From contig NZ_CP073343.1 of assembly GCF_024397855.1 (NCBI RefSeq), forward strand, positions 1,736,001 to 1,800,000: a stretch of DNA of 64,000 nt. Direction: 5' to 3'. Of this stretch, positions 49,671-58,529 are shown piece after piece (positions within the stretch are counted from its first letter, which is position 1; every line of letters starts with the position of its first letter). The translations under genes and the position numbers were made by a program. The notes below the pieces were generated by a model. The model was not told the origin of the DNA. It saw only the letters and a list, made by a program, of their open reading frames with translations, and made no database searches. The DNA comes from Marinomonas rhizomae (GTDB taxonomy: Bacteria > Pseudomonadota > Gammaproteobacteria > Pseudomonadales > Marinomonadaceae).

Positions 49671-50735
49671 ATGAAAACTTCTCAAAATACAGCATCTCAA
49701 AACTCGTCTGTTTTCTCTGGCGAAAGCCTGTTGTTATTAGCGTTAAAAATGCGCACATTCATTGCGTTGTTTTTAATTCTGGCGTTTTTCACCTTTATGG
49801 TGCCGGGCTTTTTGGCAGCAAGTAGTGTCGTCATTATGGTGAAGCACATTGCCATTAACGCCTTTTTGGCGCTTGGCATTACCTTCGTCATTATTACCGC
49901 AGGTATCGACCTTTCTATCGGTGCGATCCTAGGTTTTTGTGGCATGGTCGCGGGTTGGTTGATTACAAAAGGGATTGTATTGCCAATGTTTGGCATCGCT
50001 ATCTTCCCAAGTGTTTGGTTGGTTGTACCTATTGTTTTAGTGATCGGTGGTTTGATCGGTGCCATTAATGGCGTCTTGATAACACGCTATAACGTCGCCC
50101 CCTTTATTTGTACTTTGGGCACCATGTATATCGTTCGTGGTGCGGCTATGTTGTTGTCTGGTGGTGAAACCTTTACTGGCTTGTCTGGTAATGAGCAGCT
50201 TGGCAATACGGGTTTTGAATTGATTGGTTCTGCGAAATTATTGGGTCTGCCTTACGCAATTTGGATGATGTTTATCCTTGCTGGTGTGATTGCCTACATC
50301 GCGAAAAGAACGCAATTTGGCCGTCATGTGTTTGCCATTGGTGACAACGAACATTCTGCCGAGTTGTCTGGCGTGAAAGTGCGTAGTGTCAAAGTATGGG
50401 TTTACACCATTTCGGGTCTTTGTGCGGCCATTGCAGGCATCGTTGTTTCTTCACAGCTGGTTGCGAGTCATCCAGCTACGGGTGTAGCGTTTGAAATGAA
50501 CGCCATTGCCGCCGTGGTATTGGGCGGAACCTCGTTGGCTGGTGGTCGCGGCACCATTATGGGGACGCTGATTGGTGCTTTCGTTATTGGTATTTTGGCC
50601 GATGGTTTGGTGATGATGGGTGTGAGTGAATTTTGGCAAATGGTGATTAAAGGCGTGGTGATTATTCTTGCTGTCATCATCGACCAAAAACAAAGTCGCT
50701 TGCAGCATAAAGCCGCCATCGTGCAGCAAAAATAG
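49671..50735 (+). CDS. Sugar ABC transporter permease (RbsC-like)
   Basis: The 354-residue inner-membrane protein has about ten hydrophobic segments and RbsC-type motifs (TAGIDLSIGAILGFCGMVAG, GRHVFAIGDNEHSAELSGVKVRSVKVWVYTISGLCAAIAG, AAVVLGGTSLAGGRGTIMGTLIGA). I chose ATG 49671, one base after the ATPase stop, over an upstream TTG inside that gene; AAGGACTTTAAT provides the ribosome-binding site. It forms the channel of the second sugar importer. Confidence 0.93.
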   Translation: MKTSQNTASQNSSVFSGESLLLLALKMRTFIALFLILAFFTFMVPGFLAASSVVIMVKHIAINAFLALGITFVIITAGIDLSIGAILGFCGMVAGWLITKGIVLPMFGIAIFPSVWLVVPIVLVIGGLIGAINGVLITRYNVAPFICTLGTMYIVRGAAMLLSGGETFTGLSGNEQLGNTGFELIGSAKLLGLPYAIWMMFILAGVIAYIAKRTQFGRHVFAIGDNEHSAELSGVKVRSVKVWVYTISGLCAAIAGIVVSSQLVASHPATGVAFEMNAIAAVVLGGTSLAGGRGTIMGTLIGAFVIGILADGLVMMGVSEFWQMVIKGVVIILAVIIDQKQSRLQHKAAIVQQK

Positions 50736-50780
50736 ATTATCAATATTTGCTTTCAGCCTATCTGTGATTAGGGAAAAAAC

Positions 50781-51221
50781 ATGCTAAAAAATATAGATCC
50801 TTTGCTAAGTGGTGAGTTACTGAACGTACTGCGCACAATGGGCCACGGCGATGACATAGTTCTGGTTGATCGTAATTTTCCTGCTGCATCTGTTGCGGCT
50901 GGAAAACCAGTGATTCGTTTAGATGGTGTGAATGTCATTCAAGCGGCCACAGCGATTTTATCAGTGTTGCCACTGGATACCTTTGTTGATCAACCAGTGA
51001 CGCGTATGCAAGTGGTGGGTGAAGACGAATCTGTGATGCCAGAAGTTCAGCAAGAATTCGCGGCAGCGTTGAAATCCGCTGATAGTGACAATGCTGAAAT
51101 GGGATCGTTAGAGCGTTTTGCGTTTTATGAAACAGCGAAACAAGCCTTCGCGGTTGTCGTCACGGGTGAAGCAAGAGGTTACGGCTGTTTTTTATTGAAG
51201 AAAGGTGTGATCTTTTCTTAA
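50781..51221 (+). CDS. RbsD/FucU-family sugar mutarotase
   Basis: The 146-residue protein starts MLKNIDPLLSGELLNVLRTMGHGDDIVLVDRNFPA, the conserved RbsD/FucU start with catalytic His in GHGD. The C-terminal RFAFYETAKQAFAVVVTGEARGYGCFLLKKG is closer to FucU (L-fucose mutarotase) than RbsD (ribose pyranase). These enzymes interconvert sugar anomers or ring forms after uptake. It ends the second sugar operon, before a terminator. The sugar is not identified; a pentose fits the neighbours. Confidence 0.88.
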   Translation: MLKNIDPLLSGELLNVLRTMGHGDDIVLVDRNFPAASVAAGKPVIRLDGVNVIQAATAILSVLPLDTFVDQPVTRMQVVGEDESVMPEVQQEFAAALKSADSDNAEMGSLERFAFYETAKQAFAVVVTGEARGYGCFLLKKGVIFS

Positions 51222-51245
51222 TATCAATTAGTAGAATGCAACACT

Positions 51246-51283
51246 AAAAAACACAGGTCAGCTTTCGTTGGCCTGTGTTTTTT
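51246..51283 (+). terminator. Terminator between the mutarotase gene and convergent xylA
   Basis: A 12-bp stem AAAAAACACAGG / CCTGTGTTTTTT encloses a 14-base loop. The T-runs on both strands make it bidirectional. Confidence 0.85.
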
Positions 51284-51327
51284 GCTTTTAAGCTACTTGA
51301 TTTTTATCTAACGGCTTATGTGAACTC

Positions 51328-52647
51328 TTATTTAAAGATGTAGCCATTCACCATGTTTTCTAGCATTTCTTGGCGACCTGAAACGGGTTTAGGGTCGATG
51401 TTGTTTTTCTCAGCGTATTCCGCAAGGTCTTGCAATGAGTGTTTGCCCGCCAAAATGTCTGCACCTAAAGAATCGTTCCATTTTGCATAACGCTGATCAA
51501 CAAGGTTGGCCAATTTCTCGTCTTCGATCATCTTAACTGCGCGTTCTAACGATAGGGCTAAAGTGTCCATCGCGCCAATGTGACCGTGGAATAAATCTTC
51601 CAGATCCATCGATTGACGACGTAGCTTGGTATCGAACATATAGCCGCCAGTTTTGAAACCGCCTGATTTTAGAATTTCATAAGTAACGAGTGTGTATTCT
51701 TCGACACTAGTAGGGAATTGGTCAGTGTCCCAGCCAAGTTGCGCGTCGCCTTGGTTGGCGTCCACGGAACCAAGAATACCTAACGAGCAAGCTGTGGCGA
51801 TTTCGTGGTGGAAGCTGTGACCTGCCAAAGTGGCATGGTTGGCTTCAATATTGACCTTTATCTCTTGCTCAAGACCGAACTCTTTTAAAAAGCCATAAAC
51901 CGTCGCGGTATCGTAATCGTACTGATGCTTGGTAGGTTCTGCGGGTTTTGGCTCGATCAATAAAGTGCCTTCGAAACCAATTTTGTATTTGTGCTCAACC
52001 ACCATTTGCATGAATCGACCAAGCTGCGCGCGCTCGCGTTTTAGATCGGTATTCAATAGGGTTTCATAGCCTTCACGGCCGCCCCATAGAACGTAGTTTT
52101 CGCCTTTGAGTGCTTTGGTGGCATTCATCGCGTGAAACACTTGAGTCGCCGCGTAAGTGAAGATCTCAGGATTCGGGTTGGACGCTGCGCCAGACATGTA
52201 TCTTGGGTTGGAAAAGGCATTGGCTGTACCCCATAATAATTTCATGCCAGTGGCTTCTTGTTTTGCTTGTAGAACCTCGACCATTTGCGCAAAGTTATTA
52301 ATGTATTCCTTGATCGAGCAGCCTTCTGGGCAGATATCCACATCGTGAAAGCTGTAGTAAGAAATGCCCATTTTAGTGAAAAATTCAAAGGCTGCATCTG
52401 CCTTCATTTTCGCCGCTTCCATCTCATTGCTTGGCTTGGACCAAGGGCGATTAAAAGTGTTGGCGCCAAATACATCGCTACCTTGCCAACAGAAGTTATG
52501 CCAATAGCATGCGGCCATGCGTAAATGCTCCGCCATGGTTTTACCCATCAGCATCTTGTTCGCATCGTAATGTTTGAAAGCAAAAGGGTTGTTTGAACTT
52601 GCGCCTTCGTATTTTACAAAAGGGATGTTTTGGAAAATCTCGCTCAT
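51328..52647 (-). CDS. xylA: Xylose isomerase XylA
   Basis: The 439-residue enzyme matches E. coli-type Xyl[11 protein letters not shown] with His101 and Asp104, [32 protein letters not shown] for metal binding and [20 protein letters not shown]. It converts D-xylose to D-xylulose, the substrate of XylB. I start it at ATG 52647 ([10 protein letters not shown]), seven bases after CAGGAG; an adjacent ATG and a longer upstream frame lack family resemblance. Unlike in E. coli it is not next to xylB but convergent with the second sugar operon, on the minus strand with its own promoter region. Confidence 0.95.
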   Translation of the reverse strand: MSEIFQNIPFVKYEGASSNNPFAFKHYDANKMLMGKTMAEHLRMAACYWHNFCWQGSDVFGANTFNRPWSKPSNEMEAAKMKADAAFEFFTKMGISYYSFHDVDICPEGCSIKEYINNFAQMVEVLQAKQEATGMKLLWGTANAFSNPRYMSGAASNPNPEIFTYAATQVFHAMNATKALKGENYVLWGGREGYETLLNTDLKRERAQLGRFMQMVVEHKYKIGFEGTLLIEPKPAEPTKHQYDYDTATVYGFLKEFGLEQEIKVNIEANHATLAGHSFHHEIATACSLGILGSVDANQGDAQLGWDTDQFPTSVEEYTLVTYEILKSGGFKTGGYMFDTKLRRQSMDLEDLFHGHIGAMDTLALSLERAVKMIEDEKLANLVDQRYAKWNDSLGADILAGKHSLQDLAEYAEKNNIDPKPVSGRQEMLENMVNGYIFK

Positions 52648-52802
52648 CATGAACTCCTGATTGTTGTTATTTTTGACTTCCTGAATCATTGATTTTTTAG
52701 GCGATAGCTTCAATTACGAAATTTTCTGAGAGGGTTATTGAATTTGTTGGGGAGGGCGGGTGCAAGGTGAACTGAAGTTTCGGATCTCTGATATTGGCAG
52801 CG

Positions 52803-53114
52803 CTAAGGAATAATACGAACCCGCCAATATCCAGGTTTTTTAGAATGGTGAGCGATGGCAATAACGGTTTTTTTAGTGGGGCGTTCTAAAACAATGATGT
52901 CGAAAGGGAATCTTTTTAGAATTAGACGTTTCACTTCTACTAGGTTTATTTCGTTGGGCATAGGGCTGAGAGGCAAGGTGTGACCTTCAATGACATCAAA
53001 TGCTTCTTCAACAGCATTAAAGAAATCGTAACCTAGACCTTTGCACTCTTGTTCGTACCAGCCAGCAGCTTATGCGGCTTCTTCTAGCGCCTCTTCTAAG
53101 ATGTTTATTGGCAA
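52803..53114 (-). pseudogene. RelE/ParE-type toxin gene with an in-frame stop
   Basis: Translating the minus strand from TTG 53114 gives LPINILEEALEEAA, then TAA at codon 15 (complement of 53070-53072), then a clear RelE/ParE domain: AAGWYEQECKGLGYDFFNAVEEAFDVI, VKRLILKRFPFDIIVL, VIAIAHHSKKPGYWRVRI, ending in TAG at 52805-52803. No start codon follows soon after the stop, so the toxin is almost certainly inactive. The start overlaps the antitoxin end region, the usual antitoxin-toxin order. A sequencing error at one base is the alternative. Confidence 0.82.
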
Positions 53115-53115
53115 A

Positions 53116-53355
53116 TCACTGTCCTTTGATTTTCGACATCATACGCTCGCGAAATGTATCTCTATCAACAAATTTAGCGGTTCCTGCATCAATTTGCGCA
53201 ATACGGTTTTTTATTTCAAGTTCCCATTCATTAGAAACACTATTGTCATTTGGTGTATCAAGGCTTTTAATTAAATCATGAGCTAATTCAGCTCGCTCAG
53301 ATTCTGGGAGTATCATAATTTGAGATCGCAACTGATCAAGTGCAGGTGTAGACAT
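53116..53355 (-). CDS. Addiction-module antitoxin
   Basis: The 79-residue acidic protein (MSTPALDQLRSQIMILPESERAELAHDLIKSLD) belongs to the small addiction-module component family that pairs with RelE/ParE toxins. The N-terminal LP-x-SER-x-ELA-x-L-IxSL pattern is diagnostic. It is directly followed by the toxin reading frame, which is broken, so this looks like a surviving antitoxin of a dead module. An AAGGAAG-like site precedes the ATG. Confidence 0.87.
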   Translation of the reverse strand: MSTPALDQLRSQIMILPESERAELAHDLIKSLDTPNDNSVSNEWELEIKNRIAQIDAGTAKFVDRDTFRERMMSKIKGQ

Positions 53356-53463
53356 ATGGCTTCCTTAAAGACTGTTGTATTTTCATTGTAATCCGAATAA
53401 ATACCTCTAACAAGCTACGGCAATTGGCAGAGTTCAGCCGTCATGCCATTCGTCAGAAGTGTT

Positions 53464-54177
53464 TTACCCCTTCACACAAACATAAACCGAGTTGGTCGAT
53501 TGTCCGCCTTGAAACGGGTTATCAAAGGTCACTAGGTGGGAGTCGACGCTTGCGAATACGGTGTTAAGCAATTCGATAAAGTTGTCTTCTGGTGGGTTCT
53601 GTGACCACATGGCGAATACGCCGTTTGGTTTCAGTTGTTCTGCCATGCGCGTTAGGTTTTTTGTGGTGTAGAAACCTGCGTTGCTTGGATTAAGGAATTC
53701 GGTTGGGGAATGGTCGATGTCTAGCAAGATGGCATCGAACTTTTTACCGGCATGGCTTGGGTCAAATCCCGTACTTGGGTCTGTGGCGAGGTCAAAGAAG
53801 CTACCAAGCACATAACGGTTACGTTTGTCTGCGTTGAGTATTTTACCCAGTGGAACGAGTTCCTTTTGGTGCCAGCTGATGACGGTTTCTAACGCATCGA
53901 CCACAAGTAATTCTGCAATTCGTTCGTCTTTTAGTGCCGCTACGGCGGTGTAACCTAGGCCTAATCCACCGACCACGACACTTAAATCTTCGCCTTGTAC
54001 CTGCGCTAAGCCAAGAGTCGACAAGGCTTCTTCCGCATCGACAAACATGCTCGACATCAGAAATTCCTCACCTAGTTTTACTTCATAGATGTCTCTGTCA
54101 CCAAAGGCGGGAATACGTCGTCTGCGCAGGGATATTTCACCTAAAGGAGAGGCTTGGCTATCGATTTCTTTGAACAT
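53464..54177 (-). CDS. Spermidine synthase-like protein
   Basis: The 237-residue protein has the Rossmann methyltransferase-like fold of spermidine synthases: VVGGLGLGYTAVAAL (nucleotide loop), LVVDALETVISWH, FDAILLDIDHSP and LKPNGVFAMWSQNP. The short N-terminal strand domain resembles that of small spermidine-synthase-like proteins annotated in many proteobacteria, whose substrate is not established. It is a single cytosolic gene without operon partners. True spermidine synthase activity is not certain. Confidence 0.8.
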   Translation of the reverse strand: MFKEIDSQASPLGEISLRRRRIPAFGDRDIYEVKLGEEFLMSSMFVDAEEALSTLGLAQVQGEDLSVVVGGLGLGYTAVAALKDERIAELLVVDALETVISWHQKELVPLGKILNADKRNRYVLGSFFDLATDPSTGFDPSHAGKKFDAILLDIDHSPTEFLNPSNAGFYTTKNLTRMAEQLKPNGVFAMWSQNPPEDNFIELLNTVFASVDSHLVTFDNPFQGGQSTNSVYVCVKG

Positions 54178-54365
54178 GATTAGAGTATCCTAAAGTGCGG
54201 TAAATATTGATTGCCACCATTTTATAACAGCTGACTTCAAATTAAGTGATTAAGAGTTAAAAAATACGCCTTTTATTGAAAAGAAATTCCGTACCGACTA
54301 TTGTGCTGGTTAATATTTAGGTCTTCATAGAAGACTGTCTTCTGCCTCAATTAAATGGAGTTTTA

Positions 54366-54851
54366 ATGTCTTTCTTGGTTCCTATGTCTAAACCGTTTTT
54401 TGCACCTTATATTGAAGAGTTGGTTTTTCAATACGCACGAGAGAATGTGGAGTCTGGCCGTTGGCAAAAAGCAGGCTCATTAACTCGATCTCGTCGTGAT
54501 ATAGAAAGGCTTTTACCGCGCGGATTAGACACAGACAACAATCACTTTTTTGAACTAAAAGTGCCTGATGTCAATGAGACAGTGGGAATGGTATGGCTGA
54601 CGTTAGAGAGCAGTAGCACTACAAGCACTGTGTTTATTTACGATTTAGAAATCAAGGCTGAGCATCGAAGAAAAGGCTATGCCAAGCTTGCTTTAAAAGA
54701 AATCGAAGACTTCGCGGCTACTCATAATATCGTCAATATTGGTTTGCATGTGTTTTCTCATAATGACGCTGCAAAACAACTGTATGCTGAAATGGGTTAT
54801 GAAACAGTGAGCATTAACATGGTGAAGAAAATTGACCCAACTGAGATGTGA
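54366..54851 (+). CDS. GNAT-family N-acetyltransferase
   Basis: The 161-residue protein has the GNAT core, with the acetyl-CoA loop EHRRKGYAKLALKEIEDFA (about residues 98-116) preceded by the VFIYDLEI strand, and the C-terminal LHVFSHNDAAKQLYAEMGYETVSINMVKK. ATG 54366 follows TGGAG. The acceptor substrate is unknown; single-gene context gives no clue. Confidence 0.9.
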   Translation: MSFLVPMSKPFFAPYIEELVFQYARENVESGRWQKAGSLTRSRRDIERLLPRGLDTDNNHFFELKVPDVNETVGMVWLTLESSSTTSTVFIYDLEIKAEHRRKGYAKLALKEIEDFAATHNIVNIGLHVFSHNDAAKQLYAEMGYETVSINMVKKIDPTEM

Positions 54852-54997
54852 TTGATGGGAAGACATTTTGTGTATTTGAACCATTTAATGAGGTTTAAAA
54901 GCGCATTTAGGTTTTTAGTCTTGTCTGAAGGTTGTTAAACATAAAACGATTGGTTAGGGTTTTTATCACGATATTTTAAGCAATAGTGGGAATAACA

Positions 54998-55270
54998 GTG
55001 ATAAAAGTGAACGGAAGAGAATTAGACATAGACATTGGTAGTCGACATATTGTCGTGCAGCGGCGCTATGAAGCGCTTGGTGCTTTTAACGATCTTATGA
55101 TTGCTGTGTGGTTTTTGATTGGCAGCTTCTTTTTTCTCAATGATTCATTGGTCGAAAGCGGGACTTGGCTATTCGTGGTTGGCAGTGCTCAACTTATTAT
55201 TAAACCCCTCATTAAGCTAATCAGTCTGGTGCATGTGGGTATTCTTCATAAAGCCACTTTGCAGCAATAA
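54998..55270 (+). CDS. YrhK-domain membrane protein
   Basis: The 90-residue protein resembles the YrhK family: an N-terminal hydrophilic part (VNGRELDIDIGSRHIVVQRRYEALGAFNDL) then two membrane segments (LMIAVWFLIGSFFFLND, TWLFVVGSAQLIIKPLIKLI). Function is unknown. GTG 54998 is chosen since GGGA lies six bases upstream; GTG 54986 would add four residues. It ends before a convergent terminator. Confidence 0.78.
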   Translation: MIKVNGRELDIDIGSRHIVVQRRYEALGAFNDLMIAVWFLIGSFFFLNDSLVESGTWLFVVGSAQLIIKPLIKLISLVHVGILHKATLQQ

Positions 55271-55320
55271 TCAGACTATTTCATTTTAGTAGGGCTCCGT
55301 GTATTGCTTTCTTTTTGGTA

Positions 55321-55358
55321 AGGGCTCCTAGCGTTTGTGTTCGTTAGGAGCCCTTTGT
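55321..55358 (+). terminator. Terminator between the YrhK gene and the TRAP permease gene
   Basis: A 10-bp stem AGGGCTCCTA / TAGGAGCCCT lies between the convergent genes, overlapping nearly to the TRAP stop codon. A second partial copy (agggctcc at 55291) stands just upstream. Confidence 0.75.
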
Positions 55359-55359
55359 A

Positions 55360-57120
55360 TTAGATAGGAAGCGCGAAAATTAATACTAGCCCAACGGACA
55401 AATACAGTGCGCGTTTTATAATCTTGAAAGGCGCAATTAAGGCCATTGAAATGCAATACAGCGCGAGGGCGATTTTACAGGCGCTAGCAATAGCAAGTAG
55501 TGGACTTGTCCCTAACTGGATTAATGATGGGTTAGCGATCATTGCCAGTGGAATTAAATACAAGCCGACACCTAGCATCATGGCGACGCCCGCCACTTTT
55601 AACCAGTTTTCCTTCACCATGCCAGCCGCAATAAAGACGCTGCCACATACAGGCGGTGTAATGGTTGAAAGCAGTGCAAACCAGAACACAAATAAGTGTG
55701 CTTGTAGTGACGATAAGCCGAGCTGAGCTAAAGCTGGGCCTGCAACTGAAATGCAGATGACATAAGCTGCCGTCGTCGGTACTTCCATTCCCAATATCAA
55801 GCAAGCAATAGCGGTCAGTATAATAGCTGGCCAAAGCATGCCTGATGATCCGGAAATAATCAGTGAGGTGATTTTGACACCTAATCCGGTGATGGATAAA
55901 ACGCCAACCACAATAGACGCACACAAGATAATGGCCGCGATCATAGCGATTTGTTTGCCAGCGTTAATGCCAACGTCTTCTAAACGCTCAAAAATCTGCT
56001 TTTTATTTGCTACACCTTTCGAGTTAAAGAAGAGCAAAATAGCCGCGCCAAAGATGGCAATACTGGCTGCGAATTGTGGCGTATAAGCAGGGCCAAACAT
56101 CCCCCATAGTAGAATCGCAAACGGGATCATGAAGAAACTGCAGGTAATCAGCAGTTGTCGACGGCTGGGCTGCTGGTCTTTGCTGACGGCTTTCAGATCA
56201 TAGCGCAAGGCAAAGGCATCAATACCAACCCAAACAGCCCAAAAGTATAAAATAGCGGGCAAGATGGCCGCCATCATAATGCTTTGGTATGGAATGCCTG
56301 TTAGTTCAACCATGACAAAAGCCCCAGCACCCATTAGAGGAGGCATGATTTGCCCTCCAGAAGAGGCCACTGCTTCGGTCGCGCCCGCGAGAGACTTGGG
56401 GTAACCAAGCTTTGTCATAGCAGGCAGGGTGATCGCACCGGTAGAGGCCACGTTAGCAGAGGCTGAACCGGAAATAGAGCCGAATAGAGCAGAGGAGATA
56501 ACGGATACTTTGGCGGCGCCACCGCGAAGCCTTCCAGCCGCGGCCATGGCGAGGTTCATAAAGCCTTGTCCTGCTTCTCCTGCGTTTAGCACGGCGCCAA
56601 AGATGACGAAAATAGCGACAATACTGACTGAAACGCCAGTAAGTTTGCCCCAAATCCCGCCTTCCGCGATGGTTAAAGTGCCCAAGAAACTGCCAATGGG
56701 TGTTCCTGGGTGGCCAAATTCTCCTGGAATGTATTGTCCAAACAACCCATAGCAAAGTGCGATAGCCGCAACGAGAGGCAAGGGCCAACCGATACAACGT
56801 CTTGCCATTTCTAAAACGCTCAGAAGTAAAATACTGGCGATCCAGAGTTGATAATTTTGACTGATATAACCGTATTGATCGACTAGTTGATCGGCATTGT
56901 AAGCCACCCAGAGTGTGGCAATTAGACCAAGCACTGTAAACACATAGCCTGTAACGCGTTGAAAGCTTGTATTGCTGAGGAAGATAAACGCCCAAGGTAG
57001 CGCCAGTGCCATATGAAGTGGTCGACTGACTAAATTCGGCACTAAGCCTGAGAAAATAAGCGTTAGGTGGAAAATGATACTAATGAAGCCAAAGCTGGCC
57101 CAAAAATATTTACTAGGCAT
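55360..57120 (-). CDS. TRAP transporter fused permease (DctQ-DctM type)
   Basis: The 586-residue inner-membrane protein has four N-terminal membrane segments (DctQ-like, to about residue 120) fused to a DctM-type large subunit (GEFGHPGTPIGSFLG, SGSASANVASTGAITLPAMTKLGYPKSLAGATEAVASSGGQIMPPLMGAGAFVM). Such fused permeases go with TAXI binding proteins. It imports a carboxylate or similar solute with a Na+ gradient; the solute is unknown. The binding protein is encoded directly upstream on the same strand, with a hairpin between. Confidence 0.92.
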   Translation of the reverse strand: MPSKYFWASFGFISIIFHLTLIFSGLVPNLVSRPLHMALALPWAFIFLSNTSFQRVTGYVFTVLGLIATLWVAYNADQLVDQYGYISQNYQLWIASILLLSVLEMARRCIGWPLPLVAAIALCYGLFGQYIPGEFGHPGTPIGSFLGTLTIAEGGIWGKLTGVSVSIVAIFVIFGAVLNAGEAGQGFMNLAMAAAGRLRGGAAKVSVISSALFGSISGSASANVASTGAITLPAMTKLGYPKSLAGATEAVASSGGQIMPPLMGAGAFVMVELTGIPYQSIMMAAILPAILYFWAVWVGIDAFALRYDLKAVSKDQQPSRRQLLITCSFFMIPFAILLWGMFGPAYTPQFAASIAIFGAAILLFFNSKGVANKKQIFERLEDVGINAGKQIAMIAAIILCASIVVGVLSITGLGVKITSLIISGSSGMLWPAIILTAIACLILGMEVPTTAAYVICISVAGPALAQLGLSSLQAHLFVFWFALLSTITPPVCGSVFIAAGMVKENWLKVAGVAMMLGVGLYLIPLAMIANPSLIQLGTSPLLAIASACKIALALYCISMALIAPFKIIKRALYLSVGLVLIFALPI

Positions 57121-57181
57121 AAAGTACGGCCTGTTTTAAAAATTGGATGGGTAAGACGTGTTTATCGCCAGTCACCATTAC

Positions 57182-57217
57182 AAAAGCAGAATCCACAAGT
57201 TAGTAGATTCTGCTTTT
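57182..57217 (-). terminator. Intercistronic hairpin between the TAXI and TRAP permease genes
   Basis: A perfect 12-bp stem AAAAGCAGAATC / GATTCTGCTTTT with a 12-base loop. It could act as a partial terminator that favours the binding protein over the permease. Confidence 0.65.
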
Positions 57218-57278
57218 AATGCGTGAAAAAGAATGCGTCATGATTCTAACGTCTGATAATACGTATTAAACGCTTTGA

Positions 57279-58232
57279 TTATTGCTGTTTTTCACTAAGA
57301 GTAACGCCCATTTCACGATAATACTTTGCCGCGCCTGGATGAATCTTACCATCGATGTTGCTTAGCATGTCAGTGGTGACGCCTTTCCACCAAGCAGAGG
57401 AATCTGACATTTGTTTCTTTTGATCCCAAAATGCTTTGGTCAAGGTGTATGCTGTTTCATCATCCATTGCGGTGCTGGTGTAAACGACAACAGGCAATGA
57501 TGTTGTGGTGATGTCTTCGTTTTGTCCTGCGTATGTGCCGGCTGGAATAGTCAATTTGGTACGTTTTGTTTGGGCTATTTGCTCATCGTTAAAGGATAGA
57601 ATTTTTACCTTAGTGCCCGCGGAGGCTTCGATGACGTTAGGTGCCGGAAAAGAACCAGAAGTAACAAAGCCATCAATTTGACCATTTTTCAATGCTGGAA
57701 CGGCATTCGACAGCTCGACTTGAGCAAGATCAATTTTATCGTCTAAACCAAACAGCTTGATATATTTTGCACCCTCATTTGCTCCGAACGTGCCTTTGCC
57801 TAGTAAGATTTTTTTGCCCGCTATGTCTGAAAACTGATTGATGCCGCTTTTGTCAGAGACAACAAAATGCATGGCTAAAGAGGGAATGGGGAACAAAGCT
57901 CGAATGTCGTTAAATTTAGGGTTGCTCTTGTTCTTGAACATTGCCTGTCCGTTTTGCGCTAAGTTAACTAACGCAGGAGGCGTGGTGAAGACATAATTTG
58001 CACCACGAAAGGCCGTTTCCATGACGTTTTGCACGGAACCTTGGCTTTCTTCGACTGTGACAATCAGATTGCTATCAGTATCTTTTTTTACGGCCTGAGC
58101 AATTTCCACCGCCATTTGATAATAAGAAGAGCTAGTCTTGGCAGATTTAAATGTGATTTGACTTTGAGCGAAGCTGAGTTGTGTCACGGCCAAACCAAGG
58201 GCTGTACCGATTACTGCTTGGTAAAATTTCAT
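57279..58232 (-). CDS. TAXI-family TRAP transporter solute-binding protein
   Basis: The 317-residue periplasmic protein has a signal peptide (MKFYQAVIGTALGLAVTQLSFA, cut before QSQI) and TAXI-type sequence (FKSAKTSSSYYQMAVEIAQAV, ANYVFTTPPALVNLAQ, DIAGKKILLGKGTFGANEG, GQIDGFVTSGS). TAXI proteins are proposed to bind glutamate, glutamine or other carboxylates; the ligand here is unknown. The gene is first in the operon with the fused permease. The 297 bases upstream hold no gene. Confidence 0.9.
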   Translation of the reverse strand: MKFYQAVIGTALGLAVTQLSFAQSQITFKSAKTSSSYYQMAVEIAQAVKKDTDSNLIVTVEESQGSVQNVMETAFRGANYVFTTPPALVNLAQNGQAMFKNKSNPKFNDIRALFPIPSLAMHFVVSDKSGINQFSDIAGKKILLGKGTFGANEGAKYIKLFGLDDKIDLAQVELSNAVPALKNGQIDGFVTSGSFPAPNVIEASAGTKVKILSFNDEQIAQTKRTKLTIPAGTYAGQNEDITTTSLPVVVYTSTAMDDETAYTLTKAFWDQKKQMSDSSAWWKGVTTDMLSNIDGKIHPGAAKYYREMGVTLSEKQQ

Positions 58233-58443
58233 TTAGGCTAGTCTCTTTTAAAATTATATGTTTTTTATATGGGGAAACGCAGATTATAACGAATCCACTT
58301 TTGATTAAGAAGTATAAAAGCCAACTGGACTGAGAGAGGACACGCATTTTGGTAATGAAAGAAAGGCCTGAAGGTGAAGGTGCAATTATAGATTTTAAAG
58401 GGGAGAAGGGGTTATCTGCTTTATAAGCAAACCAGATAAGTAA

Positions 58444-58475
58444 ATCAGCCTAGCTCATTTCTAAGCTAGGCTGAT
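58444..58475 (-). terminator. Terminator after acnA
   Basis: A 12-bp stem ATCAGCCTAGCT / AGCTAGGCTGAT with an eight-base loop lies about 55 bases past the acnA stop; TTTACTTATC follows on the minus strand. Confidence 0.7.
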
Positions 58476-58529
58476 GGGTTCTGTTACTAAATAAAAAAAC
58501 AGCAAAGTTAGAGCTGCAACTTAGGTTAG

